DNA of 64,000 nt from Azolla caroliniana (Eukaryota; Polypodiophyta), in NCBI GenBank assembly GCA_043228905.1, contig JBHGNT010000001.1, forward strand, positions 34,162,001 through 34,226,000, in the 5' to 3' direction. The position numbers and the translations under genes are program-made. Every line of letters begins with the position of its first letter. The stretch's first letter is position 1. Below, one piece after another: positions 22,101 to 34,700 of this stretch. The notes beneath the pieces were generated by a model. The model saw only the letters and a program-made list of their open reading frames with translations, did no database searches and had not been told where the DNA came from.

Positions 22101-25100
22101 ACAATCGATCAAGAGTCAATAAGTGACACGTTGAATTAATTGTCTTCTCATCTTGGTCTCTCTTTCTTCGTAACTTCTATTCATGGGGTGGAAGCCACCA
22201 TGGCACCACTCCTACATCGACACCAATCTACAAAACAATATTTTGCTATGAATAGGTTAATTGCACTCATCCATACATGTTAGAGCATGTCCCCCTTGTC
22301 CACAATCTGAACTACATGACTTAAGTCATGTTCTCTTTTATGTGACATGGTGCATTGGGGCATTGCGTAGGAGATTGATCGATTTTATATTTGCGAACAA
22401 GTTCACACAAACTCCACCTTCAATCCCATTTGATTGGTTTTCCAATGTTTTTAATCCCAACTTATCAAGTAGGTTTTTCTCTCGTAGTCACATTGTGTAT
22501 CCTTAATTGTAATAGTTATTAGTACAATTCTTGAGCGTCAAGAGTCACTTACAACTCCATGTATGGTGTGTGACATGTTTCACCACAAATAGAGGAGTCA
22601 TGACTACCAAAGAGATTATTACAAATGATATATGACTTTTGGCCAAATTACATTTCATGGTTTTATCAATATGGCCATACATATACGTGTCTAATGTCAA
22701 CGCACTGAATAAAGTGCACTCCAACATTTAGTTGCCAAAGGTATACACCCAATTTCTAATAATGTATAACTATTGCATAACTATTCATATCATGATAGAG
22801 TATATTACTCAAGGTTGTTGGATGAAATACAATAATCAATTTCCTTTCATATTCTCAAAATATTAAAACTGTTGAATGGAATTCGTTTTCCTTGTTACAT
22901 ATCTATCTTGTTTCATGGGTATTCATGTCATATAATTCTCTAATTTATGCTCAATAAATTGTGGTTGCTCAATAAAAGAAGTGTTAACATTTTCCATTTT
23001 ATATAACAAATCATCAGAGAGTGCAAAGTCAAAAGATCAATGTATAAAGTATCGACTTTACCATCCTAGCTCCTTCCTTGTTGCTCACGTGTCAATTCAA
23101 CAATAAAATTTGTTTACGTAAGATTGTTGATTAGTTCCAAATAGATTAATCTATAGATGATAGATCATTTCCCTTGACTTTTTGGTGCCACACAATAAAG
23201 TTGTGATGCCTTACCACATTCACATAAAGTTTTGAAATACGATGATAGTGTTTTGTTTCCATAAGGGTTACATATAAATGTACATATATTAATTTGTGAT
23301 AACTACATGCTATTAAGTCATGACATGTGAACGAGGGAAAGAAAACAATCCATAAAATGTAAGATTCTTGTGGGTGATTTTTTCATGATATAAACAAAAC
23401 AACGAACATCATTGTAAACTCACGCTTATAAAAGTTTATCACATCTTAATGTGTTGTCTCGTTCAAAACACCATATAATTAAACCATTCTTTCAATTGTT
23501 CAATAAAGCAATTACTTGATTTTTCTTGATTTAGGAAGGGAAGTGCAAAGTACTAAAACATTGGAAATGAAGTGTACTTGTTCATCTCACGATTATAAAG
23601 GACATAGTCTCAACTTTTAGGTTGTTTCATATATTGATTACATGAGTGAATCATACCTGTCTTTAAAGTTTTCTACATATTGTTTGCCACAAAGATATAT
23701 TGGCACATCTTACTTTCCATATTTACTTAAAATGATACATGACCTTGATATGATGATGCAACTACTTTGATTTGAATGTGATATGGGACACATCTTAAAA
23801 AAGGAATTATAATTACAATATAGGTTCCACGTTAGTGCATTATACTTGGAAACTTTCAAGACTCCTAAAACAATTACTGAATGTTTTTTATTTCTTTAGG
23901 ACTCCCACTCCCGAATTTGTGATCCTTTCCACACACACTCTGCTTAAGTTGAACATATTTTAAACATGGATGGCTGAATAAATAAATACTTTACATATGA
24001 GCTAACAAAGTGTTGGCAATTTTAGTTGAATTTATAATACATAGTAAATAGTTACTTGACTAGCAAAGCGTCATTAATCAATCATTTTCAAGTTCACTAT
24101 CAATGTCATGATCAACATGTGTCCCATCCATTACTTCCTAAAAGAATTTAACAAGATGGGTAGTTTCTTGGTTGCACGTCAAATGCTTTATAGCTATTTT
24201 GCTAGAAAAAACTAGTGAATATGGGCAACAAATCTAAAATTAAAAACTTCTTGGCTTACACGAAGGGGGTGTATTAAATGTTTACATTGCAATAGAGTGG
24301 TTTCAACTGGAACTCCCTTTTAATGAAACAAGAAAACATATGTTGGTGTATCTTACCATAGGCTAGAAAGGTTCTATCCTTGTCATGACAAGCGTTCATT
24401 CTTCATGACTTGACCTGCATAGATAATGTTGGGGTGATTGGCGGTATATCCTAGGGAATGCTATTTTTACAGTGAGCAAGAATTTCGATATACATATAAA
24501 GGAGTATTGAAGAACACACTGTCTTTCTGAAGAAAATGACCATAAATAACCAAGAAATAGTTAAAACCCATGGACTCATGAAGAATTGAACATATATGAG
24601 GGAACAATTTCATAAGTTCTTATCTATCCTTGTTTTTTTCATTTCTTGCCATAACTATCCTTTATCTAATGCCTTTTTGTCTAATTTTTAGTAATTGTCA
24701 TAATAAGCAAATACCTTGGTAAAGACAACTTACATTCATGAAGTTGTCATGCCTAAAAGATGAAAACTTCTTGTTATGTTCAATAAGAATCACAAACGAT
24801 ATCCCACAAATCCAACCCTATACTTATTGCATCAAGTTGAGGAGGGTTTGTGTGTGATTCTATATTATTGTTGCCACATCAAAGCAACTTTTGTGATGAG
24901 TCCATACGGCAAATAGCTTTGTCAATTCACAATATTTTATGTCGGCGGCACGGCATATTAAAGCTAGGCATGATAGACTTTTCTTTTAAACCAATCTAAA
25001 TGTATACGAGTCTACTTATTTGTCAATTGTTTTGAATATGACCCCATATTTATTTATATGATTTCTCTAAATCCAGTGTTATGTTGAGAAATATACAGGA

Positions 25101-25761
25101 AATTTACTTTTGTAGAGATTGCATTGTGACAAATTCAAGGTGATGCTAATAAGGGAACCCACCAATATGTTTATATATGTTGAGCAGAGTCCAATGTGAA
25201 ATCCAACACACTGATTCCTTGACCATCGCAAAGAGATGACGGTGGATGTATATGTTTAAGCTTTCCTGAGAATGTGTGGCATGTGCATGCGTATAAATGT
25301 GTTCACAAGGTTTGGAAATCTCTTTGACTATGTCTGGAAAATGGAGATACCTATGTAAATGTAGAAGTGGAGATACATATGTATGTAAATGTAAAAGTGG
25401 ATGTGGAGGACGTTAATGGTAATACAGAGATAAAGGGAGTTGATGTAAAACTATTGACAGGGAAAACAGGAGCAGATAAAAAAAGAACAGAGTATTGTTC
25501 TAATCATACATAATGAAGTAGCAATAATCAAAGGCAAATAATAAAAGGTAACTAGTCAACTTCTGCTTCTTTCATCAGCTTTTAAAAAATTGCCCCAATG
25601 GCCTTTTACCTCACTTTAGCTACCTTATATATATACATGCAAATATTTATATATATGTACGTGTGTATGTGTATATATATATATACACACACACACACAC
25701 ATATACGTGTGTATGTGTATTTGTGAGGAAGCATATACTTATTCACAAATGATCTCTAATT
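19185..25761. other. Large gene-poor intergenic region
   Basis: 6.6 kb of AT-rich DNA without a supportable gene. Open frames are short, overlap on both strands and lack recognisable motifs. At about 20,170-20,330 there are imperfect repeats of GAGAGGAATGCATGG-type units. Just upstream of AIR9, a compound microsatellite (TATA)n(CA)n lies at about 25,671-25,700. A TATATATATA run near 25,626-25,635 may serve as the AIR9 TATA region, roughly 130 bp before its ATG; this is inference. The rest is unassigned, probably decayed transposon sequence. Confidence 0.5.
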
Positions 25762-28700
25762 ATGTCAATGGATTCTCCAACTTTGTCTGAGCTTGTTCAT
25801 GCTTTTGGCAATTCAACCTTCAGACAAGTAAACGAGGATGATGATCTCTTATGTGGATTTGATTTGGGTCATAAGAATGTTGATGCCTTCAATGGTCATC
25901 ATGGTCGACACATTGGTGAAGCTGAATCTGACAGTGGTAGATACAATCTCGAGTGCGTGGATGCCACTCAAATCAGAGTTCCTGAAGAAGAATCCGACAG
26001 TGATAGATACATTTTTGAGTGTAAGCATGCTGTCCAAACTAGGGTTTGTGAAGAGGAATCCAATTATGCTCTACACAAACTCGACTATAACAATGCTGTT
26101 AGTGAAGAAGAATACAAGGGTGGAAATCAACAAATGAAATGCCATGAGGATATATTTCATAGCCAGCAAGCCCCCCGAGACATTGAAGTTATTGATGAGG
26201 CCAATGACATCAATATTAAATACAAGAATGATGCCTATGGCATTCATGGAACGAAATTCAAGGTTGATAGGGTACGTCAACGCAGTGGCATTCCTTTGGA
26301 AACTCATCAAATTACTAAAGTAAAGTCCAAAGGGACAGAATTCATCAAAACATCGCGTGGCAATAAGTGCCATGGCAATGCAACAAGTAATCATGATGTC
26401 AAGGAATTCCAACTTGGTAAAGTTTCTCATGCCTATTTGATCAAAACTCATAAACACACCAGTAGTATCTCCTCTTCTTGCTGCATGGCTGATGCAACTT
26501 ATGGTGACATGTTTGCAAATAGAAAGACAAATTATAATTCCTTACACCAAAATGCCAGAGAAAGGAATGTGCATGTTAATGGAACCTTTCCAGCATTTGG
26601 AAGATCATTGATATCAAACTTCAATGCGACAACTAATTCAGAAGGGCGTTGTGGTACTAGAAGAACTTCTATAGGAAGGTCACCTTCCAGATCAATGGAG
26701 CATCCAAATACATTACAATCGTGCTCATTACAAATGGAATCATTTAACAAAGCTTCTTTGCCGAACTCAACGGCATTATTATTAGAAAAAAATGGTACCA
26801 GACATCTGAATAAGAATTTTTTGAAACGAACATCTCTAAATACTGTGTTAACTTTGAATGCAACGTCTCAAAGCATGAGAAAAACAAATCCAGTGGCAGA
26901 TGGAAAAGTCAGAGAGGAAGTGGTATAAAATCTATCCACATTTATGAATTTTGTTTTTTACTCTGAAGTCTTATAAAGTATTGGAACTCATGAGCTATGT
27001 CTTAATTCAGAGGTTGGATTTACGGGGACAGAAGGTTAAAAGCCTGGATTGCAGTATGGTCAAATTGACAGCCAAATTAGAGGTAATAACTCATAAACAC
27101 TTATAGACATGCAATGCTTTGATGATTAATTTCAACATTTATGATACAAAAATGGCCAAATAATGGAATAGAACTTTAATGTAAGGTAAGATTCTTATAT
27201 GAGGTATGTTCATGCTAATTTACTGTTGCATTTATTAGAAGAAAACAGTGGAACATATGTTTCTTTTGTGTCTTTTTATTTATTTGATCTCTTTTGCGGT
27301 ATGACAGTTCGTGTATCTCAGGGAGAATAAGCTTTCTGATTTAGCTGGAATTGAAATGTTGAGACGTGTTAAGGTAAGTTCCTCTGCTCATAATCTGATC
27401 ATTTTTTTTGCTTTCAATACCTGCTTTCATTAAAGTAAAACTGCTTTGCCTTTTTTGATGGCAATTATCAATATGAATCCTTAAAATTTTTTCGCTGCAG
27501 GTTTTGGATCTAAGTTTAAATGAGTTCAAAGGACTTGGTATGGAGCCTTTGGCAAGCTGCAAAGCACTCCAGGTAAATATATGCAAACAATGATAATTTA
27601 TAAGGTTATTGAATTATGTTAATTTCAAATCAAATCTGTTTTGCAGCAACTTTACCTTGCTGGCAATCAGATGGCATCACTAGTTAGCCTACCGCAATTG
27701 CCAAATCTAGAGGTAACAACTTTACCTGTATATAATTCTTTGTTTTGTCTTAGAAAGATATATTGTCTCCACGCAATTAATGCTCCATTCCACATCATTT
27801 TTAGTTGATGCTAACTTTAAAATCAAACTTGAACTTACTGAGGTAGCCATGAAAAATAAATAAAATAAAGCCTTTAATCACAGATGATGCTTCTCAAAGA
27901 AAAATCTATTAAATCCAATCCACAGCGGTAACTTTTACTGACGTTTCACCTGAGAGCTTTAGTTTGACGTGAATTTTGTACTATGAGGCCCCTTCTCAGC
28001 CCCACTAAATCTTAATGGGATGTAGATAATCATTTGAATGTTGTAATCATCCTCTTATCAAGCAAGAACAGGGATCAATAAAGTTTTTGTGCAAGCTATT
28101 CATGAATAGATTTTGTGCTTATTGACTGTTAATTATAATATGTTGAAGGTTGCAATGTTAAAGCTCCTATGATCTAAGCTACGAAGAGAAAAATACATAG
28201 TTTGGAAATTGCAATACAAAAAATCTAATAGAAACGTTGAACATATGATTACCCTTCCATCATCCTCAGTTGGTTGACTACAGTGCGATATGACATGTTG
28301 GATGCCCAATCATGGTTAACAATTAAGTTATTTAAATATGCAACTTTGCAAACCATATGCATCTTTTTGCACTAAATTGTTCTGGGGTCTAATCTATGTA
28401 CGATTGGATTGCTGCCCGCGCCTTTGTTTCGTAACTCTCTTCCAGGGTCCCTCTGCTGGTTGTTAAAGAGGATACTTCCCTTGGAGGGAGGGGGAAAGCA
28501 CTAGAGTGGTCATACTCTGGATGTGTGGTATTCCATTATAAACGGCCTATTTCCTAACAATGTATTTTTCGTGGTAAACGTTTTCATGAGTGATTATCAC
28601 CTGCCTGATGATGTAGCAATTGTCATCGTATAGATCTCTTTAGTTTCCAGAGTGTTTTGTTATCTTTAATGGATATTTTCATCTTCCATGAATATAATAG

Positions 28701-31700
28701 TCCTGGATTATTGTACTTAAATGCAATCACAAAGGAACAAATAAAATTTCCTGAGTGTGTTGAAAAAATGCACGTTTCTTCTTTGATAATGGTATGAATG
28801 AAACATGGCTCTTATGAGTTTCAATGCTTACTTCTGTGCTGGTTAGTTTTTACTGGTGTCTCAAAATAAGTTGAAGACCTTGGCAATGGTTTCACAACCC
28901 AAGCTAAAGGTATGCAATAAGTCACAGATAAAATTCTATTTGGGATAAACCTACTTAATTTCAGTATTCACAATCTTAAAATTATTTATGTTCAGTATTC
29001 TTTATAATTTGTCTTTTCCTTTAAATTAAGTCGGGGCTTCTCTTTCACTTTAAATTCAAAGGTTTTGGCAGCAAGCAAAAACAAAATCTCAACCTTCGAA
29101 GGATTTCCTCATTTGCCTTCCCTGGAGGTTAATTCAGAAATTTTTAACGTGTAACCTTTAAGATTGTCAAATAAAGACCTGTTGGCCATACAATTTATTT
29201 TATGAATCTATTTTCATCAGCATTTAAGGCTTGAAGAGAACCCTTTATTAGAGATGCCACATGTTGAAATAGCTGCAATTCTATTAGCTGGACCAACATT
29301 GAAATTATTCAACAACCAAGGTGAGAATAACATTAATTGTACTTGTTTATCAGATAATAACTGTCTGGAATATGTTGTCAAATGAGACTTGATCTTATTT
29401 GTTCATATAGGTTATGGGTGTTTTGTTAAGATAAAAATATGCTTTCACACTTGGTTTTATTGCATCTTATATTTTAGTTCCTTGGCTGTATTACGCTTTC
29501 ACATTTGTGTGATAGATTCATTTTTCTTTGTTAAGTCTCCTAACAGAAGTCACATGTTCTCTAACATCACATCATAAAGACACATTGAGCCTTAATGTTT
29601 ACTGCCCCATCAGATGCCTAAGATATATCTTTAGATCCTGGAAACTTTGTCTCAAGTCTCAAGTCATGTAACTTTTTAATCATTGAAGTATACATGGGTC
29701 AATTTATATCACCTTGAAATTGATTATCTGATGCACTTATACTCTTAGAAAAACTGTGTTCATTTTTTCTATTTGATGGTAGAGCTGACTCCAGAGGAGC
29801 AGGAGCTTGCCAGTAGATATCCTCCTCATACAGGATTATGCATTAGGGATGGATGGGAATTGTGTGATGTTGAAGAAGCATCTGGTAATTGTTGGACAAG
29901 TAGTAAACTCTTATATTCTCTATTTACATTCAATATACATAACACTTGTATTTTTTGTTTGGAAAAAAAAATACATAACACTCACATAAATGCTTTGTAA
30001 ACAGCTTCCACTATGAGATTTCTTGTGAACCAGTGGGCTGATAGGATTCCACCAGGGTATTCTTTGGAGAAAGCCTTCATTGTGCAACCTTCTGAGGAGT
30101 TTCCTTGCCAATGCGAGTTTTCTTTCCAGAAAAGCAATGGTAATTCTGGGGCACTGGGGTTATCCTTGAGATATCAGTGGTTCATTGGAGGAAAGACTCC
30201 TTTCTCTTTTATTCCAATTCAAGGTGCAGTAAACGAGGTGAGTCTTTTTTTCCCTTGAATTGTAGGATATTGTACTTTGGGCATGTTTTAGTTTCCTGTA
30301 TTATACTTTTTGATGTTTCCAGGTCTATTGGCCGAGGCATAGTGATATTGGCCATTGCTTGAAGGTGGAGTGTGTTCTTGCTCTTGGATCAACAGAATAC
30401 CCACCAATATATTCTGTTTCATTTCCTGTGCTTCAAGGTAATGATTGCAGCCTCTAGCTTTGTGTAGCCTGAAAGGTCATAGAGTAAACCTCTTTTCACA
30501 ACTTCTGATGCATTGAGACACCCTGTCTAAAAGGTATCACAGTGAAATCAAAGGAAGTTTTCATACGAATACATTGTTAACTATTCAAGGACATTTGACA
30601 CAGGTGCTGGCTGTCCAAAAGTTTTAAAATTGAGCATAATTGGGGAGTTCATAGAAGGGAGCATTATCCAGGCGCATGCTGAAGTTGCTTGGTGTGGTGG
30701 AACAGCTACAAAAGGCTATGTTAGGTTCATACTATATTTATTCTGCAACTTGAAGTCGCACTGAAATATAAAAAAGATGTCACAATTCACATCAATATTA
30801 CTTATGTTGCGTTTACACATCTATTTCATGAAAAGAAACCATACTTTTCATCTGATATGTTTATGCAAGTTTTTACAATGTCAATATGTACTTCATTTTT
30901 GTATTTGGTTTATTTCAGCTGGTTGAGACACGATGGGCATTCTAGTCCAGTTATGATTCCTGGTGCAGAAGATCTGGAGTATACAGTATCATTGGATGAT
31001 GTTGGATATAAGCTAATCCTCATGTACACTCCTGTTAGTGGAGGAGGTATGAAAGGAGAGACTCAAGTTGCCACAAGTGAAGTGATACGAGCAGGTGATT
31101 TGGTCTTTTTGTAATTTGACATCTAGATTATGAAAGAGATTGTGTAACTAACATTTAAATTGGTTACAGCCAATCCATGTGTTAGGAATCTTTGTATTCT
31201 TGGAGAAATGGTAGAGGGAAATACAATCAAAGGCATTGGGAAGTACATTGGAGGAAGAGAAGGCTTGAGCAAGTTTGAATGGCTTCAAGAGGATATAATA
31301 TTAGGGTAAGTACTTACTGCCAAGAGATCTATTCACTATTATATCAAACAGAAAATTAGCCAATCTTTTGCAGTATGATAAGATGACTGAGAGGGTCATT
31401 GTGGTTTATAAGTTTTGTTTACAGATGAAATTGCCTCTCCTGTGCATAAACTCTAATCTTATTTAAAATTTATCCACTTAAAATAATGGTTTCAAAAGAG
31501 TAGTAATGAGGTAAAGCTTTTATTATATGGAGATGATGACTTGTATTACACAAAGAGGAGGATATACTGGAGGTCTGGATTCTCATTCCTCATAGTCTAA
31601 AGGTTATATCGCCACATAAAACAGACGTTTTATTTAATCTAGACCTGACCCTTTCCACATTGTTGCATAATCAGTGGGATACTTGTGTGTTGAGTTGGAA

Positions 31701-34700
31701 TTACCGGGGTTCTAAACCAGCAGTTATTTGATTCAAAAGGCAATGCTTGTACTAGATGATTAGAACTCACATGCTTAGGTGGTCAAGTTTAACAATACAC
31801 CAGAGGCTTCAAGTGATTAACAAAACAATATTTACACAATATGTAATAATTGAGGATGATTACAATATGCAAAGGCAATTACAAAGAGGGAAGGAATTGT
31901 TAGCTTTGTCTCTCTCTTGAACCGAGATTAAGTGGTATATAAACCCAAGACACTGTTTATAATAAAGGAGGACTTGAGTACGAAACGTGAAAGAATGATT
32001 ACAATTCGTGAGAGCATGATTCTGGTAAGTGAAAGGAAAGTACAAAGAAGGAAGGTGTTGTTAGCGTTTTCTCTTCTTGAACTAAAATTAAGTGGTATAT
32101 AGACCCAAGCCACCGTTTATATAGTAAAGGAGAGCTTGAGTACAAAACTTGAGTGTGTGATTACAATTCGTGAGAGCATGATTCTGGTAAGTGAGACTCT
32201 AAAGTCTAAGCAAAAGAAGAAAGAAAAGGTGTAAATGTTCCGTCAGCAATCAGTAGCTAACTCCTAAGGGAAGCTTGTATGCTTCAATTAGCGAAGAATA
32301 AGGTTAAACAACTGTTGCTGATTAATCCATTAAAACATAGTACACTCTTGCTCCTTAGTCGATTTTGTCAAAAACTGAGAAGAAGCTTAATATCCTCGCC
32401 CCTTTCTGTTTTATACCTTTTTCTTCCTGTTTTTGTTTGTTCTACTTTAGCTTACATAGGCATCTTCCTTTACTAACTCAGTCTTAAAGCATCATCACAC
32501 AGTCTTTCCAAGAGCACATAGTAATAGGACTCACATTGTTGGCTCGTAGCACTCCCAAGAACACTTGTGGAAAAGGGGAGCACATGGGTCACATAGGACC
32601 CCTTGAGCATGTAGGAATGTGATGGAATGGGGGAGCATATGCCTCCCTTTTTCTCTTTAGTGTTTTTAGAGTAGTAGCTTATCTTTTGCGTGTATTTGAT
32701 TTCTGCCTGATTTCCTTGTATGTGGGATAACTTCCTTTCCCCTCTTTTTAAAACATCCCCACCTTACAAGACAAAATATGAAGATAAAAGTTGAGAAATT
32801 CATGAAGAAGAAAAGATGATGAAGAGTATTATTTTCCCATTTTACCCACCCTTTTATTATTAGAATATAAGGCTTTGTTGGTCAGAGTGCACATTGTGTG
32901 CTAAGAGCATCACAACAATGTAGAGTTGGAGGCTTTGGACATGGAAGGATGCCATTGATCAGAATGTGGTCAGATTGAGGTCAGATTGAGGAGAGAACCC
33001 CTCAATGTTGTCTTTCTTGCCGACCTAGTGAGGCTCGTGAGCAGGATCAGATGGACAGAGTAATGGACAAGCAAGCACCTACCTTTCGCGCAGATAGTGA
33101 GATCTCATTGAAATCCATCTCATATCTCCAGGAGTCTTTTATAGAAGAAAAGGTTTTTTATTTGTTGATTATTGATTAGCAGTCTAGCTGACAGCCTATA
33201 GGAACATGGCTGAAAATAGTATAATAACAGTGTCTTGCTCCTAGTGTGGCTACAAAGAGAAATCATTGCCTTTGGGAATGCATCAATATATAGGAGGTAT
33301 GATGATAGTGAGTTTTCATATCGATATTATGTGGCACAATTTAAAGGATGAACATATATTATGTGAGGAATACAATACCTGTTTTGAGCTAGGAGGGATA
33401 TACCATTGCCTCTGGCAAGGTTTGGCCCACTACTCAAGGTAATGGAATATGAGGACGAATGGTGCTTGGGGCTTTTGTTGCTAGAACTCAAGAGACACAG
33501 GGAAAAGTTGTTGAAGGACAAAAGTACAGCCACACAAGCTCATTAACAAATAACAATCACACTTTCTTTAGCCTCATCACTCCTACTCATACTACAAGCA
33601 AATCAAGGGCTGCAATAATGGTCTCCCGACCAGGACATAAAAAGGGGTTACAATAGATCGGCCAATAGCAATTTGTTGTGCACGTAGGCCCTGGCCTCAT
33701 GGACCACGATCTCACCACCCTTGTCATCGATAGATAAAGACTATTATCTCCTGCCATTGCAGTTGGTTCCCTCTCTTTGGAGACCTCTCCATTCTGGATA
33801 GACCTATGGTAGAGATATTTCGAAAACAAAACTTACAATGTATCTTACTTGAGAATCTTACATGTACAGATAACAAGATTCTTTAGTGTCGTTTTATCTT
33901 ATTTACATTTTTTTACTTAGTATCATTTATTTATTTTGATTTGTTGTTCTCAAAGATGACAAAACACATAAGATGTCTTATAGGCCATCTTGGCCTCTTT
34001 AAAGACGTCAATATATCTTTTTCTTTCTTGCTTATAAAGGAAAATACCGTTTTGAATAGTACATGGAGCAGCAACTCAATTGTGGATGATTGATCATGTA
34101 CTTATGGTTCATACAGAACCTAGAGAATGTGGAAGATTCTCACCTTCCATATATACATGAGTATATCTATCCAAATGGTGGGTTGTTTCTACTCAAATGT
34201 TTGTTTCCAATGTTTCTAGACCATCCTCAATACTATGATGAAGATTATGGTGTTTTCAATCTGAGCAAAATGTAAAATCCTGCTCTGCATAAATGAATGC
34301 TAAGAAGCTTCATCTTTTTTTGATGTTGATTTGTTTTTAGTGGATTGAAGCTCATAAAAGAAGGAACAACTGACCTAACTTTGACTGAGGAAGATGTTGG
34401 TTTGCGCATTATGTTCCGATATACTCCCATTAATTCTGAAGGTTTCCAAATTAATACAGAAGAGATGAGAATAACATGGTCGACAATAGAATTGTACTAA
34501 CAAATGTGCTACACGATATTTTGCTAGGGTTGCAAGGGACACCAATTTCGATAATTACTGAAAAAGTTTCACATGGTATACTGCTTCATTACATTTGAAA
34601 GTAAGACTAACTCTTGGCCAGGTTTCTAAAAACTATTTATCTTTGGACAGCGCCACCAAAGGTCACCAATCTCCGGATTGTTGGAGATTTACGTGAGGGT

